Origin: Paenibacillus sp. MAEPY2
GTDB taxonomy: Bacteria; Bacillota; Bacilli; Paenibacillales; Paenibacillaceae
Assembly: GCF_000499205.1 (NCBI RefSeq)
Contig: NZ_AWUK01000036.1
Span: 28,269 to 92,268 of the forward strand
Length of the DNA stretch: 64,000 nucleotides
Direction of reading: 5' to 3'
Part shown: positions 51,533 to 60,694 of the stretch, in pieces
How positions within the stretch are numbered: the stretch's first letter is position 1
Layout: every line of letters begins with the position of its first letter
Notes under the pieces: generated by a model
What the model saw: the letters and a program-made list of their open reading frames with translations, nothing else
Databases searched by the model: none
Told to the model about the DNA's origin: nothing
Program-made: the position numbers and the translations under genes

Positions 51533-52534
51533 ATGCTCGTACGTTTTGGCTATGTGGCGATGTCCGTGCTTGTGGAGAATGCTTCACCTTCCCGGACGAT
51601 GACCATGTCCAGTTTTAAGAAAATTGATGATAGGGAAGCGGCAATTCGCAAGCTGGAACGGATTGCAGCCGAGAATTTGCATAATACATTACGTTTGCTC
51701 AGACACAATAAAGGCAGCCATATTCATGTATATCGCTTCTCCTCCAAATTAATTCCGCTGGCTACTCATGAGGATCTGAGTGATTGGGACCCGTTTCCCG
51801 CGCTTAAGCAGGATTTTGCTGTAATTGGTGATTTTGTGAAGGAGAACGAGATGCGTGTATCGTTCCACCCGGATCATTTTACGGTACTCAGCACGCCTCG
51901 GGCAGAAGTGCTGCGCAATTCCATGCGCGACCTTCGTCATCATGTACGTATGCTGGATGCCATGGGGCTGAATGCCACTGCCAAGAACAATATACATATT
52001 GGTGGTGCATACGGGGACAAGCCTAGTGCAGCGCTGCGTTTTGAGGAAAATTTTCTAAAGCTGGATCGGGATATTCAGGAGCGGATGACGCTCGAAAATG
52101 ATGATAAGACCTTCAATGCACCCGAGACACTTGCAGTCTGCCAGCGTATGGGGCTGCCCATGGTGCTGGATATTCATCATCAATGGGTGAACAATGAAGG
52201 CGAACAGCCGTGGGATCTCTGGCCTGAGATATTGAAGACATGGGAATCCCCGCTTGCCCAAGCGGATTCACCGGCAGACAAGCCGTTGCCGCCCAAAATT
52301 CACGTGTCCAGTCCCAAGAGTGAGAAGGACCTGCGAGGTCATGCTGATGGTGTTGAAGTGGAGCCTTTGCTCACTTTCTTGCGCCATATCGCAGCAGATA
52401 CGCCCGCCCTTGATGTGATGATTGAGGCGAAGCGCAAGGATGAAGCATTGGTTCAACTGATGCAGAAACTAGCATTCTATCACGAAGAGGGTGTGGAGTG
52501 GGTGGATGAGTCGACGGTTATCATTCATCCGTAG
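51533..52534 (+). CDS. uvsE: UV damage endonuclease
   Basis: 333 residues from the ATG after GAGAGGAAGAAATTC. A TIM-barrel nuclease that nicks 5' to UV photoproducts. VRFGYVAMSVLVENASPSRTMT is the UVDE N-terminus. Metal ligands lie in IHVYRFSSKLIPLATH, RVSFHPDHFTVLST, KNNIHIGGAYGDK, LDIHHQW and VMIEAKRKDEAL. Complete. In Bacillus it helps spores and cells survive UV. Confidence 0.95.
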   Translation: MLVRFGYVAMSVLVENASPSRTMTMSSFKKIDDREAAIRKLERIAAENLHNTLRLLRHNKGSHIHVYRFSSKLIPLATHEDLSDWDPFPALKQDFAVIGDFVKENEMRVSFHPDHFTVLSTPRAEVLRNSMRDLRHHVRMLDAMGLNATAKNNIHIGGAYGDKPSAALRFEENFLKLDRDIQERMTLENDDKTFNAPETLAVCQRMGLPMVLDIHHQWVNNEGEQPWDLWPEILKTWESPLAQADSPADKPLPPKIHVSSPKSEKDLRGHADGVEVEPLLTFLRHIAADTPALDVMIEAKRKDEALVQLMQKLAFYHEEGVEWVDESTVIIHP

Positions 52535-52582
52535 CGCCAAAAGGGGCCTGGGCAGCGAGAAACTTTACGACCCTCGGGGCGT

Positions 52583-52610
52583 ATACTTTTAACAAGTATT
52601 TTAATTTTTC
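52583..52610 (+). terminator. Weak terminator-like hairpin after uvsE
   Basis: ATACTT-ttaac-AAGTAT followed by TTTAATTTTT. The stem is short and AT-rich. Confidence 0.45.
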
Positions 52611-52632
52611 GTAGATTGATATAGAAAGTAGA

Positions 52633-53505
52633 GTGAACGCTTTGAATGAGAAGGAAAAAACACCTTATGTCGTGACAAGCAAAAGCTATACTGCCGTCGC
52701 CATTAATGCAGCCTCCAAAGCTGGAGAGTGGATCAAGAGCCGTCTCGGAACTGTGGGGGAGCCCGGAACCAAGTATTCCCCGCAGGATCTCGTTACTGAA
52801 GTGGATAAAGGCGCGGAACAGATGATCCGCCGCCTGATTCTGACGCATTTTCCCCATCATGCCATTCTGGGTGAAGAAGGCGTGGAACCAGGACCGGAAG
52901 CTTCGGCAAAAGCACTGAAAGAAGCTGAGGAAGAAGAATTTCTCTGGATTGTGGACCCGGTGGACGGAACGACGAACTTTGTACATGGTTTTCCGTTCTA
53001 CTCCGTATCCATCGCTTTGGCCCATAACGGTGAGGTAATTGTGGGAGTAATCTACGATCCTTCCCGTGACGAGATGTTTGTTGCGGAAAAGGGAAAAGGC
53101 GCTTACGTCCACGGAAACCGGATGCTTGTATCTGGGGAACAGGAGCTGGCTCAGAGCCTGATCGCGGTTGGCTTCCCGGCGGATACGACCTACGCGTTGC
53201 CGATCAATATGGCCGCTGTTCAGGCCCTTGCACCGCAAGTACGCAGTCTGCGTGCAGGCGGTTCTGCTGCCCTTCATTTGGCGTATGTTGCAGCGGGGCG
53301 CCTCAGCGCTTATACCGAAGTTGGTCTGAAGCCCTGGGATATCGCCGCAGGGGCACTACTGGTGGAGGAATCCGGAGGCAAGGTCACTGACACCATCGGA
53401 ACGCCTTATCAACTCTCGGTGAGTCATATAGTGGCCAGCAATGGCAAGATTCATAATGCACTGACGGATGTGCTGAAGGAAGCAAAGGCAACCGGCTTGG
53501 AGTGA
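52633..53505 (+). CDS. Inositol-monophosphatase-family phosphatase
   Basis: 290 residues from a GTG; a TTG three codons later is equally possible, as the ribosome site is weak. Metal-binding motifs are GEEGVEP, WIVDPVDGTTNFVHGFPFYSVSIAL and LKPWDIAAGALLVEESGG. Substrates could be inositol phosphate, fructose-1,6-bisphosphate or PAP. Cytoplasmic. An acidic insert (residues 82-95) between the first two motifs is slightly longer than usual. Confidence 0.92.
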   Translation: MNALNEKEKTPYVVTSKSYTAVAINAASKAGEWIKSRLGTVGEPGTKYSPQDLVTEVDKGAEQMIRRLILTHFPHHAILGEEGVEPGPEASAKALKEAEEEEFLWIVDPVDGTTNFVHGFPFYSVSIALAHNGEVIVGVIYDPSRDEMFVAEKGKGAYVHGNRMLVSGEQELAQSLIAVGFPADTTYALPINMAAVQALAPQVRSLRAGGSAALHLAYVAAGRLSAYTEVGLKPWDIAAGALLVEESGGKVTDTIGTPYQLSVSHIVASNGKIHNALTDVLKEAKATGLE

Positions 53506-53587
53506 GTGAAGACTGTTCTGTCCACGAAGTGAAGATGTAATAGTAAGATTAGTGCATTTGTGACTTTAATCTAAGGAGCGAACAACA

Positions 53588-53866
53588 ATGGATGAATCCA
53601 AAGAACTGGAACGACGTTTGAGTGATATGCTGACTGAAGGGGACATGGAGGAGTCCGGCGATGCTGACAAGCGTGAACGCCAGCTCATTCCTCCCAAGTA
53701 CGAGGTGCGCATCCAGACAGAACGGGACCCGATTGTTGAAGAAACGTTGAAGTACCGGGATATGGCACGTGAAGTGGACGATCGCTATGATCGTTATATA
53801 GAGCGTTCTGCCGGGAACAAACCGGAAATCGACACGGATGGTTCTGATTCTGGAGACGCGAAGTAA
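53588..53866 (+). CDS. Small charged hypothetical protein
   Basis: 92 residues, highly charged and probably partly disordered: acidic N-terminus, a central PPKYEVRIQTERDPIVEETLKYRDMAREVDDRYDRYIE helix. No family recognised. TAAGGAGCG is 9 bases before the ATG and a strong terminator follows, supporting a real gene. Confidence 0.75.
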   Translation: MDESKELERRLSDMLTEGDMEESGDADKRERQLIPPKYEVRIQTERDPIVEETLKYRDMAREVDDRYDRYIERSAGNKPEIDTDGSDSGDAK

Positions 53867-53906
53867 ACAAAAATCTTGACAGGTTGATATTTTATCTGTG
53901 TTAAAC

Positions 53907-53950
53907 GAGGGGCTTCCAATAGTCATGAATATGACGGGAAGCTCCTTTTG
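53907..53950 (+). terminator. Terminator of the 92-residue gene
   Basis: GGGGCTTCC/GGAAGCTCC (one G-U) with an inner GTCAT/ATGAC stem, then TTTT. Confidence 0.82.
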
Positions 53951-54050
53951 ATCGTCAGCGTAGGGTCCGGCGACGTTGACCGGTGGGTGAACCGACTTCG
54001 GGGTAGCCTATTTACGTGTATGGGGGGAGCGCCTCCTTTTTCGTACAGAC
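53951..54050 (+). other. GC-rich, possibly structured non-coding block
   Basis: Between a terminator and the next promoter lies a GC-rich stretch with small self-complementary units: CCGG-N9-CCGG, CCGA-ctt-CGGG and GGAG-cgc-CTCC followed by TTTTT near 54040. No reading frame and no known riboswitch could be confirmed. Confidence 0.35.
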
Positions 54051-54092
54051 GACAGCACCCCTTTAATAATGTTAGAATAGAGTTACACGAAC

Positions 54093-54146
54093 TTCTGTCA
54101 TCGGAGTGGAAAGTGTAATATGCAATTATTGTTTACTTAGTATAGA
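54093..54146 (+). promoter_or_regulatory. Conserved promoter-like block shared with ecsA
   Basis: TTCT-N2-CATCGGAGTGG, then AAGTGTAA and TATAGA 42 bases on. The same order and nearly the same spacing occur at 9064-9116. TATAGA may be a -10; the upstream block would be an activator or UP-type element. Confidence 0.45.
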
Positions 54147-54170
54147 TACGAGACAAGGAGTGTTCTAAGA

Positions 54171-55487
54171 ATGAAGCGTAAACGCATATGGAGAAGTACC
54201 GCCGCGGGATTAACGGCAAGTATGCTGGCAGGGATGCTGATTTTGGCATCAACCGCCCAGTCCGCTCTTGCTGCGGATAGCAATACGTTACCTGCGGGAA
54301 CTACAACAGCATCTTTGCCTGTGAACAAGGATGCCATAGCAGTAACCAAGGAATTCCGCATCGTCACTTTGGGGGATTCTATTACCGTGGGTTACGAGCC
54401 GAACCTGAAAGAACTGCCGTATGGTTATGTGGAACGGTTACAGGAACAAGGCCTGCTTCATGGACGTACTCAGGTGGACAACTATGGTATAGCCGGATTG
54501 AAGAGCAGTGGTCTGAAAAACTTTGCAGATGCGATTAAAGAAGGGAAAGCGCTCACTTCCGAAGCCATTCAACCGAGTCTTCCTGATCCAAGAGCGGCAC
54601 AAGTTGGAGCCAATATTGCTGCCATCAAGGAGAGTGTAGCTGGAGCGAATCTCGTTGCTATTACAATCGGAGGAAACGATGTATCCGAGCTGCTCGGTAC
54701 GGCAGATAAGCTGAGTGATGCGGAACTGGAAGCAAAAGTGAAAGAATTGCTATCATCCTATACAGCCAATGTTAGCGCAGTTATCAATGATATTCATGAG
54801 ATTAATCCTAATGCCAAGATCATAATCGCAGACCAGTACCAACCCATGCCAGAAGTAGCTGGTAAGGAGCTTTATGCGAAACTGATGGAAGCCTCTCAAG
54901 GGTTTACGAAGACCATTGATGGAATTGCGACTGAATACTCCGCTAAAGGGATTGATGTAAAAGTGGCTCATGTCGCCAAGGAGTTTATTGGCGGAGAAGG
55001 CACGATGACGCACATGATTAAGGACCGCGATTTCCATCCGAATCAGTTCGGATATGAAGCGATTGCCAAAGTATTCGCAGAAACGATCTGGGGCGACTAC
55101 ACCAAGCTGACAGCTCCTGCGAGCGGTGAACCGATGAACATCATCGTTAGTGGCAAAACGCTGAATACCCCATACAAACCCATCATTCGCAATGGCAAAA
55201 ACTTTGTGGCAATCCAGGATATCGTGAATGCAGTCGGTGCAACAACCGTCTGGGATAACAAAACTTCAACGGCAACGATTACATACGGAGACCGGAAGGT
55301 TGCCGTGAAGATTGGTGCAACGGCGGTTCAGGTGAATGGTGCATCCCTTGCCGTGGACACACCAGCATTCCTGAACAAGGTGGGCAACGAGTCCAAAACG
55401 TATGTGCCGCTGGCAATGGTAGCTGAAGGTCTAGGCTTTGATGTGCAGTATGTAGCCAAATTAAAGACGGTTTTTGTGAACCCGTAA
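54171..55487 (+). CDS. Exported SGNH/GDSL hydrolase with stalk domain
   Basis: 438 residues. A signal peptide (KRKRIWRSTAAGLTASMLAGMLILAS, cleavage near SALAA at about residue 35) makes it secreted. The SGNH esterase domain spans about 62-310: IVTLGDSITVGYEP (nucleophile Ser), NYGIAGLKSSG, ITIGGNDVSELL and DFHPNQFGYEAIA (Asp-x2-His-like). The C-terminal 110 residues are a copper-amine-oxidase-N-like stalk domain (GKNFVAIQDIVNAVGATTVWDNKTSTATITYGD), common on Paenibacillus exoproteins. Substrate unknown. CAAGGAGTG precedes the ATG. Confidence 0.9.
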   Translation: MKRKRIWRSTAAGLTASMLAGMLILASTAQSALAADSNTLPAGTTTASLPVNKDAIAVTKEFRIVTLGDSITVGYEPNLKELPYGYVERLQEQGLLHGRTQVDNYGIAGLKSSGLKNFADAIKEGKALTSEAIQPSLPDPRAAQVGANIAAIKESVAGANLVAITIGGNDVSELLGTADKLSDAELEAKVKELLSSYTANVSAVINDIHEINPNAKIIIADQYQPMPEVAGKELYAKLMEASQGFTKTIDGIATEYSAKGIDVKVAHVAKEFIGGEGTMTHMIKDRDFHPNQFGYEAIAKVFAETIWGDYTKLTAPASGEPMNIIVSGKTLNTPYKPIIRNGKNFVAIQDIVNAVGATTVWDNKTSTATITYGDRKVAVKIGATAVQVNGASLAVDTPAFLNKVGNESKTYVPLAMVAEGLGFDVQYVAKLKTVFVNP

Positions 55488-55519
55488 CACCTATGTCTGT
55501 ATGATTGAATGATAGCTAA

Positions 55520-55563
55520 CAGCCAGATTTCCTTGATTTTTTCAAGGAGACTGGCTTTTTTTG
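55520..55563 (+). terminator. Terminator of the SGNH hydrolase gene
   Basis: AGCCAG...TCCTTG and CAAGGA...CTGGCT arms, then TTTTTTT. Confidence 0.88.
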
Positions 55564-55734
55564 CGTCTACGTACATTCCTCACAAGGGAGCTAAACCTTC
55601 GATACTGATCTAAAATGTTGCATAAATATGGCTTGTCATCTGACCATGGATGTGTAAATATGAAAATAACTTACAGTAGATCGAAAACCATTTCGAATGG
55701 ACAGCACCCTTCGCCAGCCAAAGGAGCGCTTTGG

Positions 55735-57522
55735 ATGAGAAAAATTAAGAACGCTTTCACGAGATTGCCGATTCATCACAAAACCATTCTTCTCATCGGA
55801 CTTCTGATGTTGATCAGCTTCACATTCTATGTATCTGTACTGAGATACGTGTTCAACATTTATGACCGACAAATCTATGAGAAATCCTCACAGGTGCTTA
55901 ATATGTCTTCGGTGGGCATCGAGAACCAGCTGCGTGAGATTTCCAATCTATCCTTTAAAGTCATGTCTGACGAACCACTACAGCAATACCTTCTCCAGTT
56001 GGAAAATGCTGAAACGGGATATGAGCAAAATGGCCTGCGCAAAAAAATCACCAACAGATTGGTGGCCTATGCAGGTTCAGAGAAATACGTCTATTCCATG
56101 ATCTTTATCGATAATGATAATAATGTTATGGCGGCTGGAAACCGTGAAGGAATCTCGGAAGCAAAGCAGAGTGAATTGGTTGCTTTGGGACAGCAATATT
56201 CGGGCTCCAATGCCTGGTACACGGGTGGGGACCAACAAGCCAGATTACTGTCGGTTAGACAGGTAAAGTCTTTTACCGGTGGAGCATTCACGCTGGAGAA
56301 GCTGGGCACCCTCGTTATTCGTGTACGGCTGGATCGGATTGTTCAGGACCAGATGCAGCATCCGGCAGAGGATTCACAACTATTAATTACAGATGGCCGG
56401 GAAGTAATCTATCCGACAGAGTCGACTGTCAGCAAATCTGAAATTGAGTCGGAACTGAAGCGGACTCAGCCTTATGGGATCGCCATGTTTGAGCAGGGTA
56501 GAAATTTTGTCGCCCGTGCACATTCTTCCTATACGGATTGGGTGTATCTGTACATGACGCCCTTTGACCAAATGTTTAAGCAGATCCAGTTTGTCAAACA
56601 GCTGGTGACTGTCATTTTTATTATGATATTCCTGGCGGCGCTTGTATTTGGGGCTAAGTTTTCCCGTAGTATTACACAGCCGATCGCCCAGTTGATCAAG
56701 AAAATGCGTAATATCGAAAAAGGGGATCTGGATAAGCTGGAAGAAGCAGCGCTTGGCAACGTTCCGGTATCTTCGCAGAATGAGGTTGGGTTGCTGCATC
56801 GCACGTTCAAGATGATGTTACAGCGCATACGCGAACTCATTGATGAGAATTATGCGAAGCAGCTAGTGATACGAGAAACCGAATTGAAAGCGCTTCAGGC
56901 GCAGATTAATCCACATTTTCTGTACAACACACTGGAATCGATCAACTGGCTTGCCAAAGTGCAGAAGCAGCATCAAATCTCTGAAATGGTTGAGGCCCTC
57001 GGATTTCTGCTGCGAAGCTCCGTGAACATGTCCGAGAAGTGGATTACTTTGGAACGAGAAATAGAAATTGTCCGTAGTTATGTGACAATCCAGCACACGC
57101 GATTCGAGGAAAGGCTTGATTTTGACATGGACATTGCGCCCGAAGTGGGAACTGCACGCATTCCGAAGTTAACCCTGCAGCCATTGGTGGAGAACGCCAT
57201 TCATTATGCTTTGGAGCCAAGCATAGAACCTTGTCGTATTCGGATCAGAGCGAGAGCGGATGGAGACAACGTTGTGATTGAGGTGGAAGACGATGGTCCA
57301 GGCATGACTCCCGAATTTCTGGAGCAATTGCAGGAGGGACGTATTCAGACGAGGGGACAGGGGATCGGACTGTCGAACATCAAGGAACGGATCAGGCTGA
57401 CCTTCGGGGACGAAGGCGAAATGATCATGAGCAGCAATCCCGGATCAGGGACCGTAGTATCGATCAGAATACCTTGGATCAGAGAGGACGATGACGATGT
57501 ACAAAGTGATGCTCGTAGATGA
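55735..57522 (+). CDS. yesM: YesM-type sensor histidine kinase
   Basis: 595 residues from the ATG with AAAGGAG 8 bases upstream. TM1 is at about 15-40, a large outer dCache-like sensor domain covers about 41-290, TM2 about 293-315, then HAMP (SRSITQPIAQLIKKMRNIEKGDLD). The His_kinase domain has phospho-acceptor His394 in ALQAQINPHFLYNTLESINWL. The ATPase domain has LVENAIHYAL, EVEDDGPGM and GIGLSNIKERI. It pairs with the overlapping yesN. Senses an extracellular sugar or its binding protein; here probably pectin fragments. Confidence 0.9.
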   Translation: MRKIKNAFTRLPIHHKTILLIGLLMLISFTFYVSVLRYVFNIYDRQIYEKSSQVLNMSSVGIENQLREISNLSFKVMSDEPLQQYLLQLENAETGYEQNGLRKKITNRLVAYAGSEKYVYSMIFIDNDNNVMAAGNREGISEAKQSELVALGQQYSGSNAWYTGGDQQARLLSVRQVKSFTGGAFTLEKLGTLVIRVRLDRIVQDQMQHPAEDSQLLITDGREVIYPTESTVSKSEIESELKRTQPYGIAMFEQGRNFVARAHSSYTDWVYLYMTPFDQMFKQIQFVKQLVTVIFIMIFLAALVFGAKFSRSITQPIAQLIKKMRNIEKGDLDKLEEAALGNVPVSSQNEVGLLHRTFKMMLQRIRELIDENYAKQLVIRETELKALQAQINPHFLYNTLESINWLAKVQKQHQISEMVEALGFLLRSSVNMSEKWITLEREIEIVRSYVTIQHTRFEERLDFDMDIAPEVGTARIPKLTLQPLVENAIHYALEPSIEPCRIRIRARADGDNVVIEVEDDGPGMTPEFLEQLQEGRIQTRGQGIGLSNIKERIRLTFGDEGEMIMSSNPGSGTVVSIRIPWIREDDDDVQSDARR

Positions 57523-59050
57523 TGAACGTGTCATTCTGGAGGGGATTTCGCAAGTCGTGGATTGGGCTGCAGCAGGAACGGAGCTGGTGGATACCGCGAG
57601 AAACGGGATTGAAGCGCTGGATAAAATCGGTCATTCCAGACCGGATATTATCATTACGGATATTTCCATGCCGGGCCTGGATGGTCTTGGATTAATTGAA
57701 AAGGCGTCCGAAGCTTACCCTGGCCTCCGGTTTATCATGTTGTCTGGTTACAAAGAGTTCGAATATGCTCGCCGGGCCATGCAATATGGAGTGAAGCATT
57801 ATCTGCTCAAACCGTGTAATGAGAACCAGATTCACGATGCCTTGTCCGAGCTGCTTAAGGAACACCAGGATGCCCAGGTGAAGGAACATGTGGCCGGAGA
57901 GATGAAACAGCGGCTGCAACGGGTGCTCCCGCATGTGAAGGAGCAGTTCCTGCTGGAGTTTATGACGAACCAAACCTATGGTCCGGTTGATTTGGAGTAT
58001 TATCAGGAGCTGTTTGAACTGGAGCTGGAGGATAGCGAAGTTCGGCTGCTGCTGTTCCGGATTGCAGATGAACATGATTATAGTCATTTATTTGCGATCA
58101 AAAACATCGCCAGTGATCTGCTTCCCCATGTTCTGTTAAGCACGACCATTGAAGGAAAATTGTTAATTTTGCTGGGGGACTCTTCCGATCCGGTCGGTTT
58201 GAAGGAGAGCATTGAGGAAGTGCGGGCTGCCTTTACCAGACTGTATAAACTCGAAGTTACAGCTGCCCTTAGTGAGGCCGATCGAATGATTCAATCCAGG
58301 CGTTTGTTCTGTGAGGCGCTGCAATGCCTGAACCACCGCTTCTTTATCGGTGAAGGCAAGCTTATTACCAAGAATGATCTGGCCCTGGCCGGGGAATGTG
58401 ATGGGGTACACGTTGAACAGGATGCAGAGCAGCTGTGCCAGTTAATTAAGTCAGGTAATACCGAAGAAGCTGCAGCGGAAGTGGATCGCCTCTTCGATCT
58501 TTTATCCGGTCAGCAGCTTGAAATTGGGATTACCCGCTCGTATGTGGTGCAGTTGTACTCCGCTATGATTCATGTCTGTCCACCTGAGGAGGCAACGGAA
58601 TTCACTCAGCGCATGGCAGAACTCCCCCGTATCGATACCTTGTCTGGCTTAAAATCCTTTGTCGCAAGCAGCGCAGCCCGGTTAACCTCCGGTTATTACA
58701 AAAACCATATTAGCCGTCAGTCTTCTGCCGTGGAGAAGATGATGGATATTGTAGACCGTCATTATGGCGAAGCTGATCTATCCCTTAACGGTGTCGCGCA
58801 CCAGATGTTATATATGAACCCGGATTACTTAGGTAAAATTTTCAAAAAAGTGACCGGCGAGAACTTCTCCAATTATGTGAATCGATTGCGTATTGAGCGT
58901 GCCTGCGACCATATTCGCAGAGGTGGGGATGTGAAGGTCTTTGAGCTTGCCGAATTGTTTGGCTTCGGGGGGAACTCGCAATATTTCAGTCAGGTGTTCA
59001 AAAAGTGGACCGGTATGACACCCACCGAATTCCGTAGAACTGGCTTATAA
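57497..59050 (+). CDS. yesN: YesN-type AraC response regulator
   Basis: 517 residues, start at the second ATG (GAGAGG 9 bases before); it overlaps the yesM end by 26 bases. The receiver has Asp55 (IIITDISMPGLDG) and KHYLLKP. A middle region of about 270 residues has no clear fold. The C-terminal two-helix-turn-helix AraC domain is LNGVAHQMLYMNPDYLGKIFKKVTGENFSNYVNRLRIERA and VFELAELFGFGGNSQYFSQVFKKWTGMTPTEFR. It activates the transport operon that follows. Confidence 0.92.
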   Translation: MYKVMLVDDERVILEGISQVVDWAAAGTELVDTARNGIEALDKIGHSRPDIIITDISMPGLDGLGLIEKASEAYPGLRFIMLSGYKEFEYARRAMQYGVKHYLLKPCNENQIHDALSELLKEHQDAQVKEHVAGEMKQRLQRVLPHVKEQFLLEFMTNQTYGPVDLEYYQELFELELEDSEVRLLLFRIADEHDYSHLFAIKNIASDLLPHVLLSTTIEGKLLILLGDSSDPVGLKESIEEVRAAFTRLYKLEVTAALSEADRMIQSRRLFCEALQCLNHRFFIGEGKLITKNDLALAGECDGVHVEQDAEQLCQLIKSGNTEEAAAEVDRLFDLLSGQQLEIGITRSYVVQLYSAMIHVCPPEEATEFTQRMAELPRIDTLSGLKSFVASSAARLTSGYYKNHISRQSSAVEKMMDIVDRHYGEADLSLNGVAHQMLYMNPDYLGKIFKKVTGENFSNYVNRLRIERACDHIRRGGDVKVFELAELFGFGGNSQYFSQVFKKWTGMTPTEFRRTGL

Positions 59051-59081
59051 CAATAGACTGACGATCATGTAGTCGGAGTAT

Positions 59082-59131
59082 GAGGGGGACGAACCGCACC
59101 GGGAGGGTGCAGTTGTCCTCCTCTGTTTTTT
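59082..59131 (+). terminator. Terminator of yesMN
   Basis: GAGGGGGAC/GTCCTCCTC with an inner GCACC/GGGTGC stem, then TGTTTTTT. Confidence 0.82.
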
Positions 59132-59200
59132 GAACCAACAAGACGGTTTTGTGTATTCAACTATGGTCTCACATTTGCGAAAATGACAATATAAAGTTTG

Positions 59201-59214
59201 TGAAAGCGTTATCA
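59201..59214 (+). promoter_or_regulatory. CcpA (cre) operator upstream of yesO
   Basis: TGAAAGCGTTATCA fits TGWAANCGNTNWCA at all positions. It lies 56 bases before the yesO start and just after a TATAAA at about 59190, a position that blocks transcription when glucose is present. Confidence 0.8.
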
Positions 59215-59269
59215 GAAAATGAAGGTAACTCATTCACACAACCATATCAACATAAAAGGGGAGATTGGC

Positions 59270-60553
59270 ATGGTGAAAAAGGCAATATTCCTGATGATGG
59301 CGGCATTGCTGGTATTAACAACGGCATGCAGCAGCAGTGGAGGATCGGGCGAAACATCTGCGGATGGTTCGGTAACACTCCGTATCGCGTGGTGGGGATC
59401 GGATGCACGTCACGAATATACACAGAAGGTCATTGACTTGTACAAAGAGAAAAACCCGAATGTCAAAATTGACGTGGAATACGCTTCGTTCGATGACTAC
59501 TGGAAAAAGCTCGCTCCACAAGCTGCAGCCAATCAACTGCCAGACATTGTTCAGATGGATATTTCCTACATCAGCCAATATGCACAGAACGGACAACTCG
59601 AAGATCTGTCCCCATATCTCGGAAATCAGATCAAAGTGGACGATGTATCCGAGAACGTAATTAGCACAGGCATTATTAACAGCAAGCAATATGGAGTACC
59701 TGCGGGTGTTAACGTACTGGGATTTCAGTATGATCCGGCTCTGCTCAAAAAAGCGGGTGTAGATGCCCTACCTGAAAATATGACATGGGAATCGTATGAA
59801 GAGCTTGGCAAGCAGACGGCTGCCAAAGGACTTTTCTTGGATGGAGGCGTGGCGCCGGATATTTTCTTCCACTATTTCCTGCGGACCAAAGGATTATCCC
59901 TCTACAATGCTGAAGGAACTGGGCTTGGCTATGATGACGACAAACTATTTGTTGAGTTCTTCGGACTCATGCGCCGGATGATTGAGCAGGGCGCAGCGCC
60001 TTCACCGGATCTGGCGAACCAAACCAAAGGTATTATCGAGGAATCCGACCTGGTCAAGGAAAAAGGAATTGGTGTATGGCAATGGTCAAACCAGTTTGTA
60101 GCCTTGCAGCAGGTAGCCAATCGTCCATTGGAGATTGCACCAATGCCTGGACCGGACATGGAAAAAGGACTCTATATGCAGCCAAGTATGTACTGGGCTG
60201 TAACATCGAACTCAAAAGTGAAGGAAGAAGCGGCCAAATTCATCGATTTCTGGGTGAATGATGTGGAAGCTAACAAACTGATCAAAGGTGAGCGCGGTGT
60301 GCCAATCTCCGGCAAAATCAAGGAAGCTATCGCGCCTGAGCTGAGTGATGCAACGAAACAGGTATTTGACTTCGTAGCAGCTATGGAGCCTAAAGCTTCG
60401 CCAATGAGCCCACCACCACCGGTAGGTTCGCCGGAAGTCATTGCTTCTCTGGCGGATGTTGTGGAGGAACTGAACTTTGGCAAGATTACACCGGAACAAG
60501 CAGCAGCGACATTCCGCAAAAATGCCGAAGCGGTTCTTGCCAACAATAAATAA
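59270..60553 (+). CDS. yesO: Sugar ABC transporter binding lipoprotein (YesO-like)
   Basis: 427 residues from the ATG after AAAAGGGGAGATTGGC. Lipoprotein signal with the lipobox LTTAC at about residues 18-22, so it is anchored outside the membrane. TLRIAWWGSDARHEYTQKVIDLYKEKNP and YWKKLAPQAAANQLPDIVQMD closely resemble B. subtilis YesO. It captures oligosaccharides, probably unsaturated rhamnogalacturonan fragments, for YesPQ. The ATPase is missing here, as for YesOPQ, which use the shared MsmX. Confidence 0.9.
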   Translation: MVKKAIFLMMAALLVLTTACSSSGGSGETSADGSVTLRIAWWGSDARHEYTQKVIDLYKEKNPNVKIDVEYASFDDYWKKLAPQAAANQLPDIVQMDISYISQYAQNGQLEDLSPYLGNQIKVDDVSENVISTGIINSKQYGVPAGVNVLGFQYDPALLKKAGVDALPENMTWESYEELGKQTAAKGLFLDGGVAPDIFFHYFLRTKGLSLYNAEGTGLGYDDDKLFVEFFGLMRRMIEQGAAPSPDLANQTKGIIEESDLVKEKGIGVWQWSNQFVALQQVANRPLEIAPMPGPDMEKGLYMQPSMYWAVTSNSKVKEEAAKFIDFWVNDVEANKLIKGERGVPISGKIKEAIAPELSDATKQVFDFVAAMEPKASPMSPPPPVGSPEVIASLADVVEELNFGKITPEQAAATFRKNAEAVLANNK

Positions 60554-60694
60554 CAGTTGAATGATTGCTTGCTCGTCCCACTACCGGGATGGTCGGGAAT
60601 AGGCTGCTCGCATACCGCGAGGGCCTTTCCCCGTCCATGAGATCAAAGCGAAGGCTGTGGGAAGTAAGTAGATCCATAAAGGAGGTTCGTTCCG
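60554..60694 (+). other. Spacer between binding protein and permease genes
   Basis: Contains small hairpins (CTCGC-N5-GCGAG; CCC...GGG around 60576-60600) but no T-run. Such structures often protect the upstream part of the mRNA so that the binding protein exceeds the permeases. Confidence 0.4.

Noticed and set aside
53951..54050. Cyclic-di-AMP (ydaO) riboswitch
   Set aside because: Only short fragments match; the conserved CCGUCAGCUAACCUCG-like part is absent.
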